In this document: positions 1-5,788 of the stretch, piece by piece
How the letters are laid out: each line of letters begins with the position of its first letter
Position numbering within the stretch: position 1 is the stretch's first letter
The notes under the pieces: generated by a model
Told to the model about the DNA's origin: nothing
Databases searched by the model: none
The model's input: the letters and a program-made list of their open reading frames with translations, nothing else
Assembly: GCA_031284765.1 (NCBI GenBank)
Contig: JAITXK010000200.1
Coordinates: 1-6,847, forward strand
Direction: 5' to 3'
Length of the DNA stretch: 6,847 nucleotides
From: Candidatus Symbiothrix sp.
Lineage (GTDB): Bacteria > Bacteroidota > Bacteroidia > Bacteroidales > Azobacteroidaceae
Translations under genes and position numbers: made by a program

Positions 1-735
1 ATACTCCCCGATGCACGCGACCTTCATTTGCAAACAATCAAAGGAAAAAAGGAACGCGAATTGCATCAGTTTCTTATGCAGTTTCCAGACAGCGTTTACT
101 CCATAGAAAGTATGTTGGGAACCTCTCCCATGTGGGATAAATCTTTGCCACTCAAACAATATCTGTTTTATCGAATACAACAACAAAATAGCTCCTACCC
201 CTTATGCTTCGCCAAAGTGGGAGTTACTTTTGAAAGTTATGCCAAGCAAATCGCCTTACGATATCCCTTTCAATATGTGAAACGTTATATTGTTCCCAGT
301 TTTTGCAGTGTATTTCTATATCAATACCAAGACATAACAGATTGGAACAATCCCTTTCAGTCCGAAAAGTTTACTGAGGATTATTTTGAAATTACTCCCG
401 TAACGCATGAACATCCCGCAACTATCTTCCCATTTGTAAACAGTTTGCGGCATGTCTTCCATTCTGTATATTGGATTGCCGGCGTCTTGTGTACGCTGTT
501 TTTTGCTTTCAACATCAAAAAATACAGCAAAGAACGGGAGAAGTTTTTCTTGTTACTTACGCTCATCGGTTTCATTGTTATTTACATTGGCGGTTCCGTT
601 GTGGCATCTCCCAATACGACATGGAGATATTCCATGCCTTTCTATGCGCCGTCATTGGCTTTCATGCTGGTGATACTGCGTGATGCGCTGCAATACATTA
701 CCAAATCTTTGACAACGTCAACTAAAACTATTTAA
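1..735 (+). CDS. C-terminal part of a multi-spanning membrane protein, probably a glycosyltransferase (5' end outside window)
   Basis: The frame is open from base 1, so the true start lies upstream; the TTG at 28 is only an internal codon. The 244 visible residues comprise a mostly polar, aromatic-rich stretch (about 1-140), then three hydrophobic segments at about 141-162, 172-193 and 202-217, and a short polar tail. A large soluble stretch followed by closely spaced terminal helices, with the motif NTTWRYSMPFYAP just before the last helix, resembles the C-terminal half of GT39/PMT- or ArnT-like transferases that use polyprenyl-linked sugars. That family call is inferred from topology and context, not from a catalytic motif, because the N-terminal catalytic loops are not in the window. 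It ends one base before the GT2 start, so the two are very likely co-transcribed. Alternatives are an O-antigen-type membrane protein or an unclassified membrane protein. Confidence 0.6.
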   Translation: MLPDARDLHLQTIKGKKERELHQFLMQFPDSVYSIESMLGTSPMWDKSLPLKQYLFYRIQQQNSSYPLCFAKVGVTFESYAKQIALRYPFQYVKRYIVPSFCSVFLYQYQDITDWNNPFQSEKFTEDYFEITPVTHEHPATIFPFVNSLRHVFHSVYWIAGVLCTLFFAFNIKKYSKEREKFFLLLTLIGFIVIYIGGSVVASPNTTWRYSMPFYAPSLAFMLVILRDALQYITKSLTTSTKTI

Positions 736-736
736 A

Positions 737-1456
737 ATGTCCACATTATCTATACTGATACCTGCATATAACGAGGAGAAAACGATAAGCATCATTTTAG
801 GAAAAATAAAAAACACCATTTTGTCGGAGTGTGTGTCCAAAGAAATTATTGTGGTTGACGACCATTCAACAGATAGTACGCCGGAAAAAGTAAAGAATTT
901 TATATCCTCCCATCCTGAAATGTGTATAAAATACATCAGGCTTGACAAAAATGCAGGCAAAGGATATGCTTTGCGTACAGCTATAAATCATTCAACAGGA
1001 GATATTATTATTATTCAAGATGCAGATTTGGAGTATAATCCGGATGATTACAATTTGTTACTACCCTATATTCTTTCAGGGGAATACCAAGTGGTATATG
1101 GCTCCCGTTTTCTGTATAAAAAGAATAGACATTCCTATCAGCGTTTTTATTGGGGCGGACAGTTGGTGTCATGGATTGCCAATATTCTGTATTCGCAGCA
1201 TTTGACCGACGAGCCGACTTGTTATAAAATGTTTGATGCCACCCTTTTGAAATCCATCCCACTCCAATGTGTCGGTTTTGAGTTTTGTCCGGAGATAACG
1301 GCGAAAGTGTCAAAATTGGGATGTAAAATCAAGGAAATTCCCATTCATTATTATCCCCGTTCCATTGAAGAGGGAAAAAAAATACAATGGTATGATGGAG
1401 TGGAGGCTATATGGACTTTATTACGCTATCGTTTTTGGCGTCCTATTCCTGCTTGA
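737..1456 (+). CDS. Family 2 glycosyltransferase, dolichyl-/polyprenyl-phosphate sugar synthase type (DPM1-like)
   Basis: The 239-residue protein starts at ATG 737, one base after the upstream stop. It has the GT-A fold signatures of GT2: the N-terminal strand SILIPAYNEE (5-14), VVDDHSTD (39-46) for nucleotide binding, KNAGKG (71-76), and the metal-binding QDAD (94-97, D95 and D97). Further on come YGSRF (111-115), LTDEPTCYKMF (156-166) and EGKKIQWYDG (202-211), which are typical of enzymes that transfer a sugar from a nucleotide donor to a polyprenyl phosphate. There is no C-terminal membrane segment, so it is probably cytosolic or peripheral at the inner membrane face. The partner is probably the upstream membrane protein, which would use the lipid-linked sugar for glycan or protein glycosylation. 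The donor sugar (GDP-mannose, UDP-glucose or other) cannot be read from the sequence. It converges with the next gene with only four bases between stops and no hairpin terminator. Confidence 0.88.
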   Translation: MSTLSILIPAYNEEKTISIILGKIKNTILSECVSKEIIVVDDHSTDSTPEKVKNFISSHPEMCIKYIRLDKNAGKGYALRTAINHSTGDIIIIQDADLEYNPDDYNLLLPYILSGEYQVVYGSRFLYKKNRHSYQRFYWGGQLVSWIANILYSQHLTDEPTCYKMFDATLLKSIPLQCVGFEFCPEITAKVSKLGCKIKEIPIHYYPRSIEEGKKIQWYDGVEAIWTLLRYRFWRPIPA

Positions 1457-1460
1457 GATT

Positions 1461-2015
1461 TTATTTGAATTGCTGATGTTGTTTCTCAATCCAATCCTGA
1501 AAACTTGACAAATACCTTTGCAGAAATTTTACGGATGCGGGAAGTAATCCGTTTTCATCCATTGCCGTGGAAGCATCCAAATAAAATTCAGGTTGATTCA
1601 TGAGCCGCATATCTAAAAAATTGCAAACTGTCCGCAATTGTTGTTGTGCGATGGCTGTTCCTATTTTTCCGGGAGAAGCCCCCATAATGCCTGCCGGTTT
1701 GCTTTGCCACAAGCCTTGTCCGTAGGGACGGCTACACCAATCCAACGCATTTTTCAATACGCCGGGGAATGAACGATTATATTCCGGTGTAATGAGCAAA
1801 ACCGCATCGGCTTGTTGTACTGTCTGTTTCAGTTGTACAACGCTTTCCGGCGGATTATTTTCAATGTCTTGCGAATAAAACGGTAACGAAGCAATATCAA
1901 AAGAATGAAAAGTCAAAGAAGTTGTATTGTGCTTTACTACCTCATTGTACAACTGCTTGTTGAGCGAATTTTGGGCGATTCCTCCTACGAGGACTATTAC
2001 AGAAAAATTATTCAT
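1461..2015 (-). CDS. NAD(P)H-dependent FMN reductase family protein
   Basis: The 184-residue flavodoxin-like protein starts at the ATG complementary to 2013-2015. After the first strand (SVIVLVGGI) comes the flavin-phosphate loop GGIAQNSLNK (11-20), then the hallmark LLITPEYNRSFPGVLKNALD (73-92) and the GASPGKIGT loop (112-120) of the NADPH-dependent FMN reductase family (ChrR/YieF/azoreductase-like). Such enzymes use NAD(P)H and bound FMN to reduce quinones, azo compounds or metal oxyanions in the cytosol; the substrate here is unknown. The phosphate loop has Gly-Ile-Ala-Gln where many relatives have G-S-x-R, so the usual Arg is absent, but the Ser and Asn are kept. Length is normal for the family. 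The gene is transcribed alone, away from the methyltransferase, probably from the promoter at 2044-2074. Confidence 0.88.
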   Translation of the reverse strand: MNNFSVIVLVGGIAQNSLNKQLYNEVVKHNTTSLTFHSFDIASLPFYSQDIENNPPESVVQLKQTVQQADAVLLITPEYNRSFPGVLKNALDWCSRPYGQGLWQSKPAGIMGASPGKIGTAIAQQQLRTVCNFLDMRLMNQPEFYLDASTAMDENGLLPASVKFLQRYLSSFQDWIEKQHQQFK

Positions 2016-2043
2016 AACGGTAAAATTATTTAATAATAAAATG

Positions 2044-2074
2044 CAAGTATAGGCATTATTGTTTAGAAAATCAA
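2044..2074 (-). promoter_or_regulatory. Probable Bacteroidota-type promoter of the FMN reductase gene
   Basis: On the minus strand, TATACTTG (complement of 2044-2051) matches the -7 consensus TAnnTTTG at all but one position. A TTG (complement of 2072-2074) lies 20 bases upstream, the expected spacing for the -33 element. The -7 element is 28 bases from the start codon, giving a short leader. The assignment is by consensus match only. Confidence 0.5.
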
Positions 2075-2092
2075 TTAAAACCCTTACTTTTG
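2059..2092 (+). promoter_or_regulatory. Probable Bacteroidota-type promoter of the methyltransferase gene
   Basis: TACTTTTG at 2085-2092 is a full match to the -7 consensus TAnnTTTG. The -33 element is weak: a TTG at 2059-2061 stands 23 bases away, slightly too far, and GTTTAG at 2061-2066 is an alternative. The site interleaves with the divergent promoter of the FMN reductase gene (2044-2074). Transcription would begin only a few bases before ATG 2111, which argues against the TTG at 2090 as start because that codon lies inside the -7 element. Confidence 0.6.
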
Positions 2093-2110
2093 CAGTTCAA
2101 TTCAAATGAT

Positions 2111-3007
2111 ATGCAACTGCTTTCTCCACAAAATTGGTCTGATTACGCATTGATTGATTCGGGCGCTTACGAAAAATTGGAGCGTTTTGGGAAATACATT
2201 TTGCGCCGTCCCGAACCGCAGGCCGTCTGGCGTAAATCACTGTCTGAGAAAGACTGGGAGCGACAAACGGATGCATGGTTTAAAAAGGCAAAAGGCAATT
2301 CAGGTGTGGAAGGCAACGAAACAGGCGAATGGATACTTCGTCCAAATATGCCGCAACAGTGGTTTATTTTCTATACTTATAAAGAGATGAAATTGCGTTT
2401 TCGTCTGGGATTGACGGCTTTCAAGCATGTCGGCATTTTTCCGGAACAGGCGGGTAATTGGAATTATATTTACGATGCGGTTCGCAATCTGAAAAACGCA
2501 TCTCCCAAAGTCTTAAATCTGTTTGCCTATACCGGAGGTGCTTCCTTGGCGGCAAAGGCGGCCGGAGCGGATGTTACGCATGTCGATTCGGTCAAACAAG
2601 TCCTGAATTGGTCGCGCGAAAATATGGAGGCTTCCGCTTTGGACAATATCCGCTGGGTATGCGAAGATGCGTTGAAATTTGTGAAGCGTGAGGCGAAACG
2701 CGAAAAACGCTATCAGGGTATTATTTTAGACCCACCGGCTTACGGCCGCGGCCCTGAAGGCGAAAGATGGATTCTGGAAGATAACATTGCCGAATTGATG
2801 GACGCTTGTGGGCAACTGGCGGATGAAACGAGCACTTTTTGTGTATTGAATCTCTATTCAATGGGGTTTTCTTCGTTGATTGCAGAGAACTTAATCCGGG
2901 ACTATTTTCCCAACCATTTGCGTATGGAGTTTGGGGAATTATTTTTGGCGGACGGGGGCGGGAGGCGGTTGCCGTTGAGTGTGTTTGGTAGAGGGTTCAA
3001 ACAGTGA
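2111..3007 (+). CDS. Class I SAM-dependent methyltransferase, RlmI/RlmK-like (COG1092 type), lacking a PUA domain
   Basis: The 298-residue protein starts at ATG 2111. An upstream in-frame TTG at 2090 falls inside the promoter -7 element and is rejected. The N-terminal part carries LIDSGAYEKLERFGKYILRR (14-33), a pattern seen in this methyltransferase group. The Rossmann domain shows motif I LNLFAYTGG (135-143), an acidic SAM-ribose contact VDS (158-160), and motif IV ILDPPAYGRG (205-214). The DPPAYGRG form is that of the RlmI/RlmK rRNA cytosine methyltransferase superfamily. E. coli RlmI has an N-terminal PUA domain and is about 100 residues longer; none is visible here, so the target (rRNA, tRNA or other) is uncertain and no symbol is given. 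It is divergent from the FMN reductase gene. The next gene starts 141 bases downstream, after the repeat array, with no hairpin terminator between them. Confidence 0.85.
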   Translation: MQLLSPQNWSDYALIDSGAYEKLERFGKYILRRPEPQAVWRKSLSEKDWERQTDAWFKKAKGNSGVEGNETGEWILRPNMPQQWFIFYTYKEMKLRFRLGLTAFKHVGIFPEQAGNWNYIYDAVRNLKNASPKVLNLFAYTGGASLAAKAAGADVTHVDSVKQVLNWSRENMEASALDNIRWVCEDALKFVKREAKREKRYQGIILDPPAYGRGPEGERWILEDNIAELMDACGQLADETSTFCVLNLYSMGFSSLIAENLIRDYFPNHLRMEFGELFLADGGGRRLPLSVFGRGFKQ

Positions 3008-3017
3008 TTTTTAGATT

Positions 3018-3105
3018 TATACCGTCATTTTGAAACAAAAATCAGCAAATTATACCGTCATTTTGAAACAAAAATCGCCAATTTATACCGTCATTTTGAA
3101 ACAAA
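3018..3105 (+). repeat. Three direct repeats, 33-base period, 22-base identical core, upstream of the ATPase gene
   Basis: Cores occupy 3018-3039, 3051-3072 and 3084-3105, at an exact 33-base period. Each core starts TATACCGTC and ends TTTTGAAACAAA, with no mismatch among copies. The 11-base spacers after copies 1 and 2 differ at three positions, and the third spacer is replaced by the promoter -7 element (3110-3117). Within copies 1 and 2, TTTTG-AAA-CAAAA forms a short dyad; copy 3 keeps four of its five pairs. Conserved cores with drifting spacers, about three helical turns apart and abutting a promoter, fit an operator or iteron-like array bound by a protein on one DNA face. That role is inferred. 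It is not a CRISPR array, because the spacers are 11 bases long and nearly identical. The core was not seen elsewhere in the window. Confidence 0.95.
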
Positions 3106-3109
3106 TGCT

Positions 3110-3117
3110 TATCTTTG
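3110..3117 (+). promoter_or_regulatory. Probable promoter -7 element of the ATPase gene
   Basis: TATCTTTG is a full match to the Bacteroidota -7 consensus TAnnTTTG and lies 31 bases before ATG 3149. No TTTG stands at the expected -33 distance; that position falls inside the third repeat copy, around 3086-3090. The promoter may therefore depend on, or be blocked by, whatever binds the repeats. It may also drive thyA and folA, for which no closer promoter is visible. Confidence 0.55.
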
Positions 3118-3148
3118 CCTTCTGAAACAGATTAATAAACAGTGAATT

Positions 3149-4489
3149 ATGTTTGAAAGAAACGCATTTTATTTATTGCAAAAATGGGCAGAGAAAAAAA
3201 AGCGTAAACCATTAATATTGCGAGGTGCCCGTCAGGTAGGAAAAACAACCTTGGTACAGTCATTCAGCAAGTTGTTTGACACCTATTTATATCTCAATTT
3301 AGAGGATGAAGAAGCCGCTGCATTGTTTGAAACCACACGGGATATGGATGTGCTGCTTTCTTCCATTTATCTTTATTGCAGACAACCTCGTGTAGAAGGG
3401 AAAACGTTGTTGTTTATAGACGAAATACAAAATTCGTTGAAAGCCGTAGCAAAACTTCGATATTTTTACGAGCAAGTCCCTTTTATCCATGTCATCGGTG
3501 CCGGGTCGTTGTTGGAAAGTTTGATAGGTACGCATATCTCTTTTCCTGTAGGACGAGTGGAATATATGGCTATACGCCCTTGTATGTTTAATGAATTTTT
3601 AGGAGCAGTAGGCGAAACGGAATTAGAAAAAGCGCTCTGTGTCACTGAGATACCTGAACCGATGCACGCTAAGACCATGGATTTATTCAACCGTTATACT
3701 TTCATCGGAGGAATGCCCGAAGTGGTGGCTCATTATGCGGAAAATAGAGATTTGGTAGCTGTCAATGAGATATATGAAACTTTGTTATCGGGATATAAAG
3801 ACGATGTGGAAAAATATTCAAGAAGTGAAGTAATGACTCATATCATCCGTTATATCTTGGAAGAAGGATGGACATTTGCCGGTCGAAGAATTGCTTTGGG
3901 TGGATTTGCCGGTTCTTCTTATAAGGCACGGGAAATGGGCGAAGCTTTTCGTACATTAGAAAAAACCATGTTATTGGAATTGACTTATCCTACTACGCAT
4001 ACGAATCTTCCGGCCTATCCTGATTTGAAACGTTCGCCCAAATTGTTTTGGTTGGATACAGGTTTGGTAAATTATTCCGCAGGTATCCAAAAAGAAGTAT
4101 TCGGGGCGAAAGACATCATCGATGTGTGGAAAGGGGCGATTGCCGAGCAGATAGTGGCGCAAGAACTGCTGGCATCAGACAACAGGGTTTCTTCTAAACG
4201 GAATTTTTGGGTGCGGGATAAGCAAGGCTCGGATGCCGAAGTGGATTTCGTAGTACAATACGATAGTAAAATGATTCCGGTAGAAGTAAAATCGGGACAT
4301 AATTCCAAATTGAAATCATTGCATCTGTTTATGGACAGCAGTAATCAGACCACAGCGATACGGATTTGGTCTAATCCTCTATCGGTTGATAAGGTCACTA
4401 CACAGCAGGGAAAAACCTTCGATTTGATTAATGTTCCCTTTTATTATTCCGGTTTTTTAGAACAATTGATAACGAAAATGGTGTATTAA
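3149..4489 (+). CDS. AAA+ family ATPase with C-terminal DUF4143 (PD-(D/E)XK-like) domain, function unknown
   Basis: The 446-residue protein starts at ATG 3149. The N-terminal AAA domain has Walker A GARQVGKTT (26-34), Walker B LLFIDEIQ (87-94) and a sensor-like VIGAGSLLES (115-124), followed by FPVGRVEY (132-139) and the family signature FIGGMPEVV (185-193). The C-terminal DUF4143 part contains WLDTGL (301-306), a helix with E333 (KGAIAEQIVAQEL), then EVDF (364-367) and PVEVKSG (377-383). D366, E379 and K381 fit the D...ExK pattern of a nuclease-like fold. Architecture and length are typical of the COG1373-type ATPases that are common, often multicopy, in Bacteroidota and archaea; their biological role is not established. 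Three direct repeats and a promoter precede it. It ends 12 bases before thyA and is probably co-transcribed with it. No truncation or missing motif is seen. A role in defence, DNA transactions or selfish maintenance would be speculation. Confidence 0.9.
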   Translation: MFERNAFYLLQKWAEKKKRKPLILRGARQVGKTTLVQSFSKLFDTYLYLNLEDEEAAALFETTRDMDVLLSSIYLYCRQPRVEGKTLLFIDEIQNSLKAVAKLRYFYEQVPFIHVIGAGSLLESLIGTHISFPVGRVEYMAIRPCMFNEFLGAVGETELEKALCVTEIPEPMHAKTMDLFNRYTFIGGMPEVVAHYAENRDLVAVNEIYETLLSGYKDDVEKYSRSEVMTHIIRYILEEGWTFAGRRIALGGFAGSSYKAREMGEAFRTLEKTMLLELTYPTTHTNLPAYPDLKRSPKLFWLDTGLVNYSAGIQKEVFGAKDIIDVWKGAIAEQIVAQELLASDNRVSSKRNFWVRDKQGSDAEVDFVVQYDSKMIPVEVKSGHNSKLKSLHLFMDSSNQTTAIRIWSNPLSVDKVTTQQGKTFDLINVPFYYSGFLEQLITKMVY

Positions 4490-4501
4490 ATTCAATCATT
4501 T

Positions 4502-5296
4502 ATGATACAATACTTAGATTTATTACAACGAGTCCTTTCCGAAGGCACCAAAAAAGAAGACCGCACAGGCACAGGCACTCTCAGCGTGTTTGGTCACCAG
4601 ATGCGTTTTCGTTTGGCCGATGGGTTTCCGGTTTTGACAACCAAAAAGCTGCATTTGAAGTCCATTATCTACGAATTGCTTTGGTTTTTGAACGGAGAGA
4701 CGAATATCCGCTACCTGAACGAAAACGGCGTGCGCATTTGGAACGAGTGGGCCGATGTGAGCGGCGATTTAGGTCCCATTTACGGCTATCAGTGGCGTTC
4801 GTGGCCCGATTATTCGGGTGGACATATTGACCAGATTTCGGAAGTCGTGAACACGATTAAAAACAATCCCGACTCACGCCGGATGATTGTTAGTGCATGG
4901 AATGTGGGCGATATTCCTGCGATGAAACTGCCGCCTTGCCATTGTTTTTTTCAGTTTTATGTGGCCGATGGCAAGTTATCCTTGCAATTGTATCAGCGAA
5001 GTGCGGATATTTTTCTCGGTGTTCCGTTCAATATTGCTTCCTACGCTTTGTTGCTGAAAATGATGGCGCAGGCAACCGGTTTGCAAGCGGGTGATTTTGT
5101 GCATACTTTGGGCGATGCACATATTTATCTGAATCATTTGGAACAGGTAAAACTGCAGTTGACACGCGAGCCTCGTGCGTTGCCGGAGATGAAAATCAAT
5201 CCCGATGTTAGAAACATATTTGATTTTCAATATGAAGATTTTGAATTAACAGGGTATGACCCGCATCCACATATTAAAGGAATTGTAGCTGTATGA
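4502..5296 (+). CDS. thyA: Thymidylate synthase
   Basis: The enzyme methylates dUMP to dTMP using 5,10-methylenetetrahydrofolate and releases dihydrofolate. The protein is 264 residues, the same length as E. coli ThyA, and its key residues fall at the E. coli numbers: R21 in RTGTGT, R126/R127 in DSRRMIV, catalytic C146 in LPPCHC, QRSAD (165-169), N177, and H207/Y209 in HTLGDAHIYL. The start at ATG 4502 gives the canonical N-terminus (MIQYLDLLQRVL). The gene overlaps folA by four bases (ATGA at 5293-5296), so translation is probably coupled, which makes metabolic sense because FolA recycles the dihydrofolate formed here. The preceding ATPase gene stops 12 bases upstream, leaving no room for a separate promoter except inside that gene, where none is obvious. 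Confidence 0.98.
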   Translation: MIQYLDLLQRVLSEGTKKEDRTGTGTLSVFGHQMRFRLADGFPVLTTKKLHLKSIIYELLWFLNGETNIRYLNENGVRIWNEWADVSGDLGPIYGYQWRSWPDYSGGHIDQISEVVNTIKNNPDSRRMIVSAWNVGDIPAMKLPPCHCFFQFYVADGKLSLQLYQRSADIFLGVPFNIASYALLLKMMAQATGLQAGDFVHTLGDAHIYLNHLEQVKLQLTREPRALPEMKINPDVRNIFDFQYEDFELTGYDPHPHIKGIVAV

Positions 5297-5781
5297 TACT
5301 ATCCATCATCGTTGCCATCGGCAAAAACAACGAAATCGGTAAAGATAACGCAATGTTGTGTCATCTGCCTGCCGATTTGAAGCATTTTAAGGAAGTAACT
5401 TCCGGTCATCCGGTAATTATGGGTCGCAAAACGTTTGAATCGTTGCCTAAAGGACCACTGCCCAATCGTCGGAACATCGTCATCAGTCGCAACAAAGAGT
5501 TACGGATTGAAGGTGCGGAAGTGTATCCATCCTTGGATTATGCCTTGTTGAAATTGATGGATGAGGAAGAAATTTTTATCATTGGTGGGGCGCAAATCTA
5601 TACGCAAATTTTACCGGATGCCGACAAATTGTATTTGACAAAAATTCAAGCGGAGTTTCCCGAAGCCGATACATTTTTCCCTGCAATTCATTACCGCGAG
5701 TGGCGGGAAGTGAGTAGGGAAGTGCATTGGGTGGATGAGCGAAATCCGTATGCGTTTGTGTTTGTGGAATACGAGAGGTAA
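5293..5781 (+). CDS. folA: Dihydrofolate reductase
   Basis: This cytosolic enzyme reduces dihydrofolate to tetrahydrofolate with NADPH. The 162-residue protein is of usual bacterial length. It shows the N-terminal strand MILSIIVAIGKNNEIG, the folate-binding LPADLKHFK (25-33) with acidic D28 (equivalent to E. coli D27), VIMGRKTFESLP (41-52), PNRRNIVIS (57-65), the NADPH-binding FIIGGAQIY (95-103) and T116 in YLTKI (equivalent to T113). In the M20 loop the residue equivalent to E. coli W22 is C23 (NAMLCHLP), and the adjacent Pro is Leu; the rest of the active site is conserved, so it is expected to be active. The start ATG overlaps the thyA stop. It converges with the radical SAM gene with seven bases between stops and no terminator hairpin. 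Confidence 0.96.
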   Translation: MILSIIVAIGKNNEIGKDNAMLCHLPADLKHFKEVTSGHPVIMGRKTFESLPKGPLPNRRNIVISRNKELRIEGAEVYPSLDYALLKLMDEEEIFIIGGAQIYTQILPDADKLYLTKIQAEFPEADTFFPAIHYREWREVSREVHWVDERNPYAFVFVEYER

Positions 5782-5788
5782 ACCGCGA

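Noticed and set aside
28..735. A complete 235-residue gene starting at TTG 28
   Set aside because: The frame is open to base 1 with no stop, and the protein looks like the C-terminal part of a larger membrane protein.
2090..2110. TTG start at 2090 for the methyltransferase, adding seven residues
   Set aside because: The codon is part of the promoter -7 element TACTTTTG; ATG 2111 is in frame and gives a normal N-terminus.
2092..2120. Six-base inverted repeat GCAGTT/AACTGC around the methyltransferase start, a possible leader hairpin
   Set aside because: The left arm is at or before the expected transcription start, the loop is 17 bases and the stem does not extend; likely chance.
3018..3105. 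CRISPR array
   Set aside because: Spacers are only 11 bases and almost the same in sequence, there are three units, and no cas gene is nearby.
3149..4489. ATPase as a transposition helper (IstB/TniB-like) of a mobile element
   Set aside because: The C-terminal half matches the DUF4143 pattern, no transposase lies next to it and no terminal inverted repeats were found.
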